From: Macropodus opercularis
Taxonomy: Eukaryota > Chordata > Actinopteri > Anabantiformes > Osphronemidae
NCBI GenBank assembly: GCA_030770545.1
Contig: CM061092.1
Location: 18,725,501-18,789,500 of the forward strand
Direction: 5' to 3'
DNA: 64,000 nucleotides
Shown here: piece by piece, positions 44,992-56,503 of the stretch
How the letters are laid out: each line of letters opens with the position of its first letter
Numbering within the stretch: position 1 is the first letter of the stretch
Position numbers and translations under genes: made by a program
The notes under the pieces: model-generated
Told to the model about the DNA's origin: nothing
The model's database searches: none
Seen by the model: the letters and a program-made list of their open reading frames with translations, nothing else

Positions 44992-46078
44992 TCAGATGGT
45001 GTTCATGAGAGAGAGCAGCTGACTGCAGTCCTTGAGAAGCCCGTTCAACTTAGCGTAGAGAGTCAACAGTGGTGTGACACGTGAGTGACCGAAAATGAGA
45101 TACGCTCCTGCACTTCTGTTCACCTGCGGTTCATGACAAACTGATTGCAGTAGTTGGGATGAGAAACTAAAAGTTCTTGCACAAACTGTTTTGGTATCGC
45201 AGTCTGAGTGGTATTTTTCCAATGTTCTTCGGAGCGAAGGTGTGCGGCAATGGCACGGAGGACACGTGGTCAGCAAACCTTACCGTGGATTATGGAAGGC
45301 CTGCATGCAAAGACCACAACTTCCAAGACCTTTTTCTGTGGCAGTGTGGCCGAGCACCCAAGGCGCTGGATTAAGGCTCCAGTCTCATTTAAGGTGTGGG
45401 ATCTCTTAGAAAGTTCTAAATTTATCAAAGCGTAACCTCACAATGTACAAACTTTCAGGCGTGGTAAATTCTCGCATGAGTTCAAGTTTCTCACGAATCC
45501 ACTAGTGCCCCATGTGTGCGATACTGCTTCACGCTGAGCTGTAACAATCAAGCAGGTTTTGTGGAAACACCTTTGGCCAGACACACACTTCTTTGTATAG
45601 TAAGTTTGGAGTTCAAGGATCCAAGAGGTTAGGTACAGTGTCATTTCTTTTTCGTGAACTGGTGCCTTTACACAGAACCAGTAGAAGCCTTTATTTCAAG
45701 GGGGCCGTAATGTGTAGGGGTTTCTCTTGTTTTTAAATCCGTCTGATTTGGAGAATCTATGAACAAGTAATGGTGTAGGAGGCTGTAAATTGTTCATTGT
45801 GAGTCAAAATCTACCTGCAAACACTTTAGAGTTAAGCTCTGTGTTTGAAAATACATTGCACCTAACCTCTTAGATCCTTGAACTCAAAACCTACTATACA
45901 ATAAAGTGCGTGTCTGGTCAAAGGTACTTCCACAAAACCCACTTGACTGTTAGAGCTCAGCCTCAAGTAAAATTGTATGATCTGTATGTAAAGCCACTAT
46001 GGATATTCCACCCTGAGTCGCCTGTCTTAGGTCACACTGGCGTAATTGCTTTTTTGCTTTGCTTTGCTTTGCTTTTAA

Positions 46079-46160
46079 GGTAGTGTGGCCGAGTGGTCTA
46101 AGGCGCTGGATTAAGGCTCCAGTCTCATTTGAGGCGTGGGTTCAAATCCCACCACTGCCA
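46079..46160 (+). tRNA. tRNA-Leu(AAG), unit 9
   Basis: Intact copy. Confidence 0.95.
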
Positions 46161-46475
46161 AAATGCTCTGAGCCCAACAAAGCGTAACCTCTCAAAGTGC
46201 AGACATGTAGCGAATTCCCGTACGACTTCAAGTTTCTCATGAATCCACTAGTGCCCCATGTGTATGATTCTACCTCACGCTGAGCCGTAACAATCAAGTA
46301 GGTTGTGTGGAAGCACCTTTGGTTGCACTCTGAGCTATACCTGCGTAGGCATTGTCCACACACTTCTTTGTATTATAGGTTTGGAGCTTGGGTACAATAC
46401 AATTTCTTTCTGCTAAGCTTCTGCCATTACACGGAACACTTAACTACACCCTAGTAGTAAACTAAAGGCTGTTTT

Positions 46476-46548
46476 CGAGCTAGCCAGGAGTCGAACCTAG
46501 AATCTTCTGATCCGAAGTCAGACGCGTTATCCATTACGCCACTAGCCC
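46476..46548 (-). tRNA. tRNA-Arg(TCG), unit 9
   Basis: Intact copy. Confidence 0.93.
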
Positions 46549-46647
46549 TGCTTTAGCTTGTGCACACATGTCGCAACATTGCCTGTACGCGATTGACAGC
46601 GACAAAGAGCATTGCATTGAACACCAAAACAAAGAAGAAGGTATCAG

Positions 46648-46719
46648 TGCCGTGACCCGGATTCGAACCGGGGTTGCTGCGGCCACAACGCAGAGTACTG
46701 ACCACTATACGATCACGGC
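46648..46719 (-). tRNA. tRNA-His(GTG), unit 9
   Basis: Intact. It combines the CCCGG T stem of the second class with the GTCAG D loop of the first, so it is intermediate or recombinant. Confidence 0.95.
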
Positions 46720-46791
46720 TGGGTTGCTGCAACTGTGCCTCCGTGCGAGGTAAACAACTAGTCCTTATTACATCCAACTAAAGGCTGTTTT

Positions 46792-46864
46792 CGAGCTAGC
46801 CAGGAGTCGAACCTAGAATCTTCTGATCCGTAGTCAGACGCGTTATCCATTGCGCCACTAGCCC
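46792..46864 (-). tRNA. tRNA-Arg(ACG), unit 9
   Basis: Intact copy. Confidence 0.95.
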
Positions 46865-47325
46865 TGCGTTTGGGAGTGCATAGGTGTCACAATATTGCCT
46901 ATACATCGTTGACAGGCAAACAAATATCTTCCCCCAGTTGTGGAGTTTGTCAGTTATCTGACAGTTTGCGAAGGTCGCAGGCGGCAAGAAAAGAAGCAGT
47001 AGTCATGTGTGTAGTTCTGAACTTTGCAACAACAAGCATAGCATTGAATGCAATACATAATTGTCACAACATTGCATGTACCTGCTTAATATCGACAAAA
47101 ATCTTCCTGCACGTACACGTTTACTGAGTTTGGCACTTATGTGACTGCTCGTGAAGGTTGCAGGTGTCAGAAAGTGGACCAGACGTCTTTGTGTGTAGTT
47201 GTAATCTTTGTAACAGGAAGCATAGCATTTAATGCAATGATCACCAAAACAAACAAGTTAAGGGACGTCACAGTGACGAGACTGGGATTCGAACCGCAAA
47301 TGCTGCAGTTTCTGACCGGCTCTCA

Positions 47326-47397
47326 AGCAGAGTGGCGCAGCGGAAGCGTGCTGGGCCCATAACCCAGAGGTCGATGGATCGAAACCATCCTCTGCTA
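47326..47397 (+). tRNA. Initiator tRNA-Met(CAT), unit 9
   Basis: Intact copy. Confidence 0.97.
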
Positions 47398-47616
47398 ATT
47401 GCGTTAGTGTTCGCCGTCAAGCTGTGTGATTAACACAGGGTATATGTTTTTGCCCTTTGCATTAAAGCACAAGTGTTCAGGGTTCTTTCCACCTCTTAAT
47501 GGTTCAGCGATCTGTATGTAAAGCCACTGTGGACATTCCACCCCGAGTCGCCCGTCTCAGGCCAGCCTGGCATTAGTGCTTTCTTTGTTAGCCATGCATC
47601 AATTGCTTCCTTTTAA

Positions 47617-47698
47617 GGTAGTGTGGCCGAGTGGTCTAAGGCGCTGGATTTAGGCTCCAGTCTCAATTGAGGCGTGGGTTCAAATCCCACCGCTGCCA
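47617..47698 (+). tRNA. tRNA-Leu(TAG), unit 9
   Basis: Intact copy, followed directly by TTTTT. Confidence 0.96.
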
Positions 47699-47893
47699 TT
47701 TTTGCATCTTCCGGGAGGCAATAGCAGGCAGTAATCTCCATGAACGTTTAGTGGGTGACTGGGCCGTCAAGCTTGACGTGTAGCTGGGTTTAGGCTCCAG
47801 TCCCAATTGAGGCATGGCTTCAAATCCAACCACTGAAATTTGCGTAGTTAGTCCGTGAGTGACTGAGCTTTGAAAGTTTTTAAAAAAAAAAAA

Positions 47894-49412
47894 TCAGATG
47901 GTGTTCATGAGAGAGAGCAGCTGACTGCAGTCCTTGAGAAGCCCGTTCAACTTAGCGTAGAGAGTCAACAGTGGTGTGACACGTGAGTGACCGAAAATGA
48001 GATACGCTCCTGCACTTCTGTTCACCTGCGGTTCATGACAAACTGATTGCAGTAGTTGGGATGAGAAACTAAAAGTTCTTGCACAAACTGTTTTGGTATC
48101 GCAGTCTGAGTGGTATTTTTCCAATGTTCTTCGGAGCGAAGGTGTGCGGCAATGGCACGGAGGACACGTGGTCAGCAAACCTTACCGTGGATTATGGAAG
48201 GCCTGCATGCAAAGACCACAACTTCCAAGACCTTTTTCTGTGGCAGTGTGGCCGAGCACCCAAGGCGCTGGATTAAGGCTCCAGTCTCATTTAAGGTGTG
48301 GGATCTCTTAGAAAGTTCTAAATTTATCAAAGCGTAACCTCACAATGTACAAACTTTCAGGCGTGGTAAATTCTCGCATGAGTTCAAGTTTCTCACGAAT
48401 CCACTAGTGCCCCATGTGTGCGATACTGCTTCACGCTGAGCTGTAACAATCAAGCAGGTTTTGTGGAAACACCTTTGGCCAGACACACACTTCTTTGTAT
48501 AGTAAGTTTGGAGTTCAAGGATCCAAGAGGTTAGGTACAGTGTCATTTCTTTTTCGTGAACTGGTGCCTTTACACAGAACCAGTAGAAGCCTTTATTTCA
48601 AGGGGGCCCTAATGTGTAGGGGTTTCTCTTGTTTTTAAATCCGTCTGATTTGGAGAATCTATGAACAAGTAATGGTGTAGGAGGCTGTAAGTTGTTCATT
48701 GTGAGTCAAAATCTACCTGCAAACACTTTAGAGTTAAGCTCTGTGTTTGAAAATACATTGCACCTAACCTCTTAGATCCTTGAACTCAAAACCTACTATA
48801 CAATAAAGTGCGTGTCTGGTCAAAGGTACTTCCACAAAACCCACTTGACTGTTAGAGCTCAGCGTCAAGTAAAATTGTATGATCTGTATGTAAAGCCACT
48901 ATGGATATTCCACCCTGAGTCGCCTGTCTTAGGTCACACTGGCGTAATTGCTTTTTTGCTTTGCTTTGCTTTGCTTTTAAGGTAGTGTGGCCGAGTGGTC
49001 TAAGGCGCTGGATTAAGGCTCCAGTCTCATTTGAGGTGTGGGTTCAAATCCCACCACTGCCAAAACGCTCTGAGGCCAACAAAGCGTAACCTCTCAAAGT
49101 GCAGACATGTAGCGAATTCCCGTACGACTTCAAGTTTCTCATGAATCCACTAGTGCCCCATGTGTATGATTCTACCTCACGCTGAGCCGTAACAATCAAG
49201 TAGGTTGTGTGGAAGCACCTTTGGTTGCACTCTGAGGCAATAGCAGGCAGTAATCTCCATGAACATTTAGTGGGTGACTGGGCCGTCAAGCTTGACGTGT
49301 AGCTGGGTTTAGGCTCCAGTCCCAATTGAGGCATGGCTTCAAATCCAACCACTGAAATTTGCGTAGTTAGTCCGTGAGTGACTGAGCTTTGAAAGTTTTT
49401 AAAAAAAAAAAA
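47894..49412. repeat. Array unit 10 (short)
   Basis: 1519 bp with the common short-unit junction. Confidence 0.96.
48981..49062 (+). tRNA. tRNA-Leu(AAG), unit 10
   Basis: Complete, with one change between the variable and T arms (GAGGTGTGGG for GAGGCGTGGG) that does not disturb a stem. Confidence 0.93.
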
Positions 49413-50499
49413 TCAGATGGTGTTCATGAGAGAGAGCAGCTGACTGCAGTCCTTGAGAAGCCCGTTCAACTTAGCGTAGAGAGTCAACAGTGGTGTGACA
49501 CGTGAGTGACCGAAAATGAGATACGCTCCTGCACTTCTGTTCACCTGCGGTTCATGACAAACTGATTGCAGTAGTTGGGATGAGAAACTAAAAGTTCTTG
49601 CACAAACTGTTTTGGTATCGCAGTCTGATTGGTATTTTTCCAATGTTCTTCGGAGCGAAGGTGTGCGGCAATGGCACGGAGGACACGTGGTCAGCAAACC
49701 TTACCGTGGATTATGGAAGGCCTGCATGCAATGACCACAACTTCCAAGACCTTTTTCTGTGGCAGTGTGGCCGAGCACCCAAGGCGCTGGATTAAGGCTC
49801 CAGTCTCATTTAAGGTGTGGGATCTCTTAGAAAGTTCTAAATTTATCAAAGCGTAACCTCACAATGTACAAACTTTCAGGCGTGGTAAATTCTCGCATGA
49901 GTTCAAGTTTCTCACGAATCCACTAGTGCCCCATGTGTGCGATACTGCTTCACGCTGAGCTGTATCAATCAAGCAGGTTTTGTGGAAACACCTTTGGCCA
50001 GACACACACTTCTTTGTATAGTAAGTTTGGAGTTCAAGGATCCAAGAGGTTAGGTACAGTGTCATTTCTTTTTCGTGAACTGGTGCCTTTACACAGAACC
50101 AGTAGAAGCCTTTATTTCAAGGGGGCCCTAATGTGTAGGGGTTTCTCTTGTTTTTAAATCCGTCTGATTTGGAGAATCTATGAACAAGTAATGGTGTAGG
50201 AGGCTGTAAATTGTTCATTGTGAGTCAAAATCTACCTGCAAACACTTTAGAGTTAAGCTCTGTGTTTGAAAATACATTGCACCTAACCTCTTAGATCCTT
50301 GAACTCAAAACCTACTATACAATAAAGTGCGTGTCTGGTCAAAGGTACTTCCACAAAACCCACTTGACTGTTAGAGCTCAGCCTCAAGTAAAATTGTATG
50401 ATCTGTATGTAAAGCCACTATGGATATTCCACCCTGAGTCGCCTGTCTTAGGTCACACTGGCGTAATTGCTTTTTTGCTTTGCTTTGCTTTGCTTTTAA

Positions 50500-50581
50500 G
50501 GTAGTGTGGCCGAGTGGTCTAAGGCGCTGGATTAAGGCTCCAGTCTCATTTGAGGCGTGGGTTCAAATCCCACCACTGCCA
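50500..50581 (+). tRNA. tRNA-Leu(AAG), unit 11
   Basis: Intact copy. Confidence 0.95.
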
Positions 50582-50896
50582 AAACGCTCTGAGGCCAACA
50601 AAGCGTAACCTCTCAAAGTGCAGACATGTAGCGAATTCCCGTACGACTTCAAGTTTCTCATGAATCCACTAGTGCCCCATGTGTATGATTCTACCTCACG
50701 CTGAGCCGTAACAATCAAGTAGGTTGTGTGGAAGCACCTTTGGTTGCACTCTGAGCTATACCTGCGTAGGCATTGTCCACACACTTCTTTGTATTACAGG
50801 TTTGGAGCTTGGGTACAATACAATTTCTTTCTCCTAAGCTTCTGCCATTACACGGAACACTTAACTACACCCTAGTAGTAAACTAAAGGCTGTTTT

Positions 50897-50969
50897 CGAG
50901 CTAGCCAGGAGTCGAACCTAGAATCTTCTGATCCGAAGTCAGACGCGTTATCCATTACGCCACTAGCCC
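50897..50969 (-). tRNA. tRNA-Arg(TCG), unit 11
   Basis: Intact copy. Confidence 0.93.
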
Positions 50970-51068
50970 TGCTTTAGCTTGTGCACACATGTCGCAACAT
51001 TGCCTGTACGCGATTGACAGCGACAAAGAGCATTGCATTGAACACCAAAACAAAGAAGAAGGTATCAG

Positions 51069-51140
51069 TGCCGTGACCCGGATTCGAACCGGGGTTGCTG
51101 CGGCCACAACGCAGAGTACTAACCACTATACGATCACGGC
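51069..51140 (-). tRNA. tRNA-His(GTG), unit 11
   Basis: Intact, second variant class as in unit 7. Confidence 0.96.
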
Positions 51141-51212
51141 TGGGTTGCTGCAACTGTGCCTCCGTGCGAGGTAAACAACTAGTCCTTATTACATCCAACT
51201 AAAGGCTGTTTT

Positions 51213-51249
51213 CGAGCTAGCCAGGAGTCGAACCTAGAATCACTAGCCC
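51213..51249 (-). pseudogene. tRNA-Arg(ACG) with 36-bp internal deletion, unit 11
   Basis: The gene keeps the T arm and both acceptor strands, but the anticodon arm and most of the D arm are gone (CTAGAATCACTAGCCC across the junction on the plus strand). It is certainly non-functional and arose after unit 11 was copied from unit 7. Confidence 0.95.
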
Positions 51250-51710
51250 TGCATTTGGGAGTGCATAGGTGTCACAATATTGCCTATACATCGTTGACAG
51301 GCAAACAAATATCTTCCCCCAGTTGTGGAGTTTGTCAGTTATCTGACAGTTTGCGAAGGTCGCAGGCGGCAAGAAAAGAAGCAGTAGTCATGTGTGTAGT
51401 TCTGAACTTTGCAACAACAAGCATAGCATTGAATGCAATACATAATTGTCACAACATTGCATGTACCTGCTTAATATCGACAAAAATCTTCCTGCACGTA
51501 CACGTTTACTGAGTTTGGCACTTATGTGACTGCTCGTGAAGGTTGCAGGTGTCAGAAAGTGGACCAGACGTCTTTGTGTGTAGTTGTAATCTTTGTAACA
51601 GGAAGCATAGCATTTAATGCAATGATCACCAAAACAAACAAGTTAAGGGACGTCACAGTGACGAGACTGGGATTCGAACCGCAAATGCTGCAGTTTCTGA
51701 CCGGCTCTCA

Positions 51711-51782
51711 AGCAGAGTGGCGCAGCGGAAGCGTGCTGGGCCCATAACCCAGAGGTCGATGGATCGAAACCATCCTGTGCTA
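51711..51782 (+). tRNA. Initiator tRNA-Met(CAT), unit 11, acceptor mutant
   Basis: Same CTGTGCT acceptor change as in unit 7. Confidence 0.9.
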
Positions 51783-52001
51783 ATTGCGTTAGTGTTCGCC
51801 GTCAAGCTGTGTGATTAACACAGGGTATATGTTTTTGCCGTTTGCATTAAAGCACAAGTGTTCAGGGTTCTTTCCACCTCTTAATGGTTCAGCGATCTGT
51901 ATGTAAAGCCACTGTGGACATTCCACCCCGAGTCGCCCGTCTCAGGCCAGCCTGGCATTAGTGCTTTCTTTGTTAGCCATGCATCAATTGCTTCCTTTTA
52001 A

Positions 52002-52083
52002 GGTAGTGTGGCCGAGTGGTCTAAGGCGCTGGATTTAGGCTCCAGTCTCAATTGAGGCGTGGGTTCAAATCCCACCGCTGCCA
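52002..52083 (+). tRNA. tRNA-Leu(TAG), unit 11
   Basis: Intact copy, followed directly by TTTTT. Confidence 0.96.
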
Positions 52084-52278
52084 TTTTTGCATCTTCCGGG
52101 AGGCAATAGCAGGCAGTAATCTTCATGAACGTTTAGTGGGTGACTGGGCCGTCAAGCTTGACGTGTAGCTGGGTTTAGGCTCCAGTCCCAATTGAGGCAT
52201 GGCTTCAAATCCAACCACTGAAATTTGCGTAGTTAGTCCGTGAGTGACTGAGCTTTGAAAGTTTTTTTAAAAAAAAAA

Positions 52279-53796
52279 TCAGATGGTGTTCATGAGAGAG
52301 AGCAGCTGACTGCAGTCCTTGAGAAGCCCGTTCAACTTAGCGTAGAGAGTCAACAGTGGTGTGACACGTGAGTGACCGAAAATGAGATACGCTCCTGCAC
52401 TTCTGTTCACCTGCGGTTCATGACAAACTGATTGCAGTAGTTGGGATGAGAAACTAAAAGTTCTTGCACAAACTGTTTTGGTATCGCAGTCTGAGTGGTA
52501 TTTTTCCAATGTTCTTCGGAGCGAAGGTGTGCGGCAATGGCACGGAGGACACGTGGTCAGCAAACCTTACCGTGGATTATGGAAGGCCTGCATGCAAAGA
52601 CCACAACTTCCAAGACCTTTTTCTGTGGCAGTGTGGCCGAGCACCCAAGGCGCTGGATTAAGGCTCCAGTCTCATTTAAGGTGTGGGATCTCTTAGAAAG
52701 TTCTAAATTTATCAAAGCGTAACCTCACAATGTACAAACTTTCAGGCGTGGTAAATTCTCGCATGAGTTCAAGTTTCTCACGAATCCACTAGTGCCCCAT
52801 GTGTGCGATACTGCTTCACGCTGAGCTGTAACAATCAAGCAGGTTTTGTGGAAACACCTTTGGCCAGACACACACTTCTTTGTATAGTAAGTTTGGAGTT
52901 CAAGGATCCAAGAGGTTAGGTACAGTGTCATTTCTTTTTCGTGAACTGGTGCCTTTACACAGAACCAGTAGAAGCCTTTATTTCAAGGGGGCCCTAATGT
53001 GTAGGGGTTTCTCTTGTTTTTAAATCCGTCTGATTTGGAGAATCTATGAACAAGTAATGGTGTAGGAGGCTGTAAATTGTTCATTGTGAGTCAAAATCTA
53101 CCTGCAAACACTTTAGAGTTAAGCTCTGTGTTTGAAAATACATTGCACCTAACCTCTTAGATCCTTGAACTCAAAACCTACTATACAATAAAGTGCGTGT
53201 CTGGTCAAAGGTACTTCCACAAAACCCACTTGACTGTTAGAGCTCAGCGTCAAGTAAAATTGTATGATCTGTATGTAAAGCCACTATGGATATTCCACCC
53301 TGAGTCGCCTGTCTTAGGTCACACTGGCGTAATTGCTTTTTTGCTTTGCTTTGCTTTGCTTTTAAGGTAGTGTGGCCGAGTGGTCTAAGGCGCTGGTTAA
53401 GGCTCCAGTCTCGTTTGAGGCGTGGGTTCAAATCCCACCACTGCCAAAACGCTCTGAGGCCAACAAAGCGTAACCTCTCAAAGTGCAGACATGTAGCGAA
53501 TTCCCGTACGACTTCAAGTTTCTCATGAATCCACTAGTGCCCCATGTGTATGATTCTACCTCACGCTGAGCCGTAACAATGAAGTAGGTTGTGTGGAAGC
53601 ACCTTTGGTTGCACTCTGAGGCAATAGCAGGCAGTAATCTCCATGAACGTTTAGTGGGTGACTGGGCCGTCAAGCTTGACGTGTAGCTGGGTTTAGGCTC
53701 CAGTCCCAATTGAGGCATGGCTTCAAATCAAACCATTGAAATTTGCGTAGTTAGTCCGTGAGTGACTGAGCTTTGAAAGTTTTTAAAAAAAAAAAA
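52279..53796. repeat. Array unit 12 (short)
   Basis: 1518 bp. It matches unit 8, including the AATCAAACCATTGAAA relic mark. Confidence 0.96.
53366..53446 (+). pseudogene. tRNA-Leu(AAG), unit 12, anticodon-stem deletion
   Basis: It carries the same one-base deletion and CTCG variable-arm change as the unit 8 copy. Confidence 0.8.
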
Positions 53797-54883
53797 TCAG
53801 ATGGTGTTCATGAGAGAGAGCAGCTGACTGCAGTCCTTGAGAAGCCCGTTCAACTTAGCGTAGAGAGTCAACAGTGGTGTGACACGTGAGTGACCGAAAA
53901 TGAGATACGCTCCTGCACTTCTGTTCACCTGCGGTTCATGACAAACTGATTGCAGTAGTTGGGATGAGAAACTAAAAGTTCTTGCACAAACTGTTTTGGT
54001 ATCGCAGTCTGAGTGGTATTTTTCCAATGTTCTTCGGAGCGAAGGTGTGCGGCAATGGCACGGAGGACACGTGGTCAGCAAACCTTACCGTGGATTATGG
54101 AAGGCCTGCATGCAAAGACCACAACTTCCAAGACCTTTTTCTGTGGCAGTGTGGCCGAGCACCCAAGGCGTTGGATTAAGGCTCCAGTCTCATTTAAGGT
54201 GTGGGATCTCTTAGAAAGTTCTAAATTTATCAAAGCGTAACCTCACAATGTACAAACTTTCAGGCGTGGTAAATTCTCGCATGAGTTCAAGTTTCTCACG
54301 AATCCACTAGTGCCCCATGTGTGCGATACTGCTTCACGCTGAGCTGTAACAATCAAGCAGGTTTTGTGGAAACACCTTTGGCCAGACACACACTTCTTTG
54401 TATAGTAAGTTTGGAGTTCAAGGATCCAAGAGGTTAGGTACAGTGTCATTTCTTTTTCGTGAACTGGTGCCTTTACACAGAACCAGTAGAAGCCTTTATT
54501 TCAAGGGGGCCCTAATGTGTAGGGGTTTCTCTTGTTTTTAAATCCGTCTGATTTGGAGAATCTATGAACAAGTAAAGGTGTAGGAGGCTGTAAATTGTTC
54601 ATTGTGAGTCAAAATCTACCTGCAAACACTTTAGAGTTAAGCTCTGTGTTTGAAAATACATTGCACCTAACCTCTTAGATCCTTGAACTCAAAACCTACT
54701 ATACAATAAAGTGCGTGTCTGGTCAAAGGAACTTCCACAAAACCCACTTGACTGTTAGAGCTCAGCCTCAAGTAAAATTGTATGATCTGTATGTAAAGCC
54801 ACTATGGATATTCCACCCTGAGTCGCCTGTCTTAGGTCACACTGGCGTAATTGCTTTTTTGCTTTGCTTTGCTTTGCTTTTAA

Positions 54884-54965
54884 GGTAGTGTGGCCGAGTG
54901 GTCTAAGGCGCTGGATTAAGGCTCCAGTCTCATTTGAGGCGTGGGTTCAAATCCCACCACTGCCA
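54884..54965 (+). tRNA. tRNA-Leu(AAG), unit 13
   Basis: Intact copy. Confidence 0.95.
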
Positions 54966-55280
54966 AAACGCTCTGAGGCCAACAAAGCGTAACCTCTCAA
55001 AGTGCAGACATGTAGCGAATTCCCGTACGACTTCAAGTTTCTCATGAATCCACTAGTGCCCCATGTGTATGATTCTACCTCACGCTGAGCTGTAACAATC
55101 AAGTAGGTTGTGTGGAAGCACCTTTGGTTGCACTCTGAGCTATACCTGCGTAGGCATTGTCCACACACTTCTTTGTATTACAGGTTTGGAGCTTGGGTAC
55201 AATACAATTTCTTTCTCCTAAGCTTCTGCTATTACACGGAACACTTAACTACACCCTAGTAGTAAACTAAAGGCTGTTTT

Positions 55281-55353
55281 CGAGCTAGCCAGGAGTCGAA
55301 CCTAGAATCTTCTGATCCGAAGTCAGACGCGTTATCCATTACGCCACTAGCCC
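55281..55353 (-). tRNA. tRNA-Arg(TCG), unit 13
   Basis: Intact copy. Confidence 0.93.
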
Positions 55354-55452
55354 TGCTTTAGCTTGTGCACACATGTCGCAACATTGCCTGTACGCGATTG
55401 ACAGCGACAAAGAGCATTGCATTGAACACCAAAACAAAGAAGAAGGTATCAG

Positions 55453-55524
55453 TGCCGTGACCCGGATTCGAACCGGGGTTGCTGCGGCCACAACGCAGAG
55501 TACTAACCACTATACGATCACGGC
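55453..55524 (-). tRNA. tRNA-His(GTG), unit 13
   Basis: Intact, second variant class. Confidence 0.96.
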
Positions 55525-55596
55525 TGGGTTGCTGCAACTGTGCCTCCGTGCGAGGTAAACAACTAGTCCTTATTACATCCAACTAAAGGCTGTTTT

Positions 55597-55669
55597 CGAG
55601 CTAGCCAGGAGTCGAACCTAGAATCTTCTGATCCGTAGTCAGACGCGTTATCCATTGCGCCACTAGCCC
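55597..55669 (-). tRNA. tRNA-Arg(ACG), unit 13
   Basis: Intact copy. Confidence 0.95.
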
Positions 55670-56130
55670 TGCGTTTGGGAGTGCATAGGTGTCACAATAT
55701 TGCCTATACATCGTTGACAGGCAAACAAATATCTTCCCCCAGTTGTGGAGTTTGTCAGTTATCTGACAGTTTGCGAAGGTCGCAGGCGGCAAGAAAAGAA
55801 GCAGTAGTCATGTGTGTAGTTCTGAACTTTGCAACAACAAGCATAGCATTGAATGCAATACATAATTGTCACAACATTGCATGTACCTGCTTAATATCGA
55901 CAAAAATCTTCCTGCACGTACACGTTTACTGAGTTTGGCACTTATGTGACTGCTCGTGAAGGTTGCAGGTGTCAGAAAGTGGACCAGACGTCTTTGTGTG
56001 TAGTTGTAATCTTTGTAACAGGAAGCATAGCATTTAATGCAATGATCACCAAAACAAACAAGTTAAGGGACGTCACAGTGACGAGACTGGGATTCGAACC
56101 GCAAATGCTGCAGTTTCTGACCGGCTCTCA

Positions 56131-56202
56131 AGCAGAGTGGCGCAGCGGAAGCGTGCTGGGCCCATAACCCAGAGGTCGATGGATCGAAACCATCCTCTGC
56201 TA
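56131..56202 (+). tRNA. Initiator tRNA-Met(CAT), unit 13
   Basis: Intact copy. Confidence 0.97.
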
Positions 56203-56421
56203 ATTGCGTTAGTGTTCGCCGTCAAGCTGTGTGATTAACACAGGTTATATGTTTTTGCCCTTTGCATTAAAGCACAAGTGTTCAGGGTTCTTTCCACCTC
56301 TTAATGGTTCAGCGATCTGTATGTAAAGCCACTGTGGACATTCCACCCCGAGTCGCCCGTCTCAGGCCAGCCTGGCATTAGTGCTTTCTTTGTTAGCCAT
56401 GCATCAATTGCTTCCTTTTAA

Positions 56422-56503
56422 GGTAGTGTGGCCGAGTGGTCTAAGGCGCTGGATTTAGGCTCCAGTCTCAATTGAGGCGTGGGTTCAAATCCCACCGCTG
56501 CCA
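56422..56503 (+). tRNA. tRNA-Leu(TAG), unit 13
   Basis: Intact copy, followed directly by TTTTT. Confidence 0.96.

Larger units (their letters stand above)
44992..47893. repeat. Array unit 9 (long)
   Basis: 2902 bp with all six genes intact. It is the least damaged unit. Confidence 0.96.
49413..52278. repeat. Array unit 11 (long)
   Basis: 2866 bp. It matches unit 7 except for a 36-bp deletion inside Arg(ACG). It is part of the 8.8-kb duplication. Confidence 0.96.
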
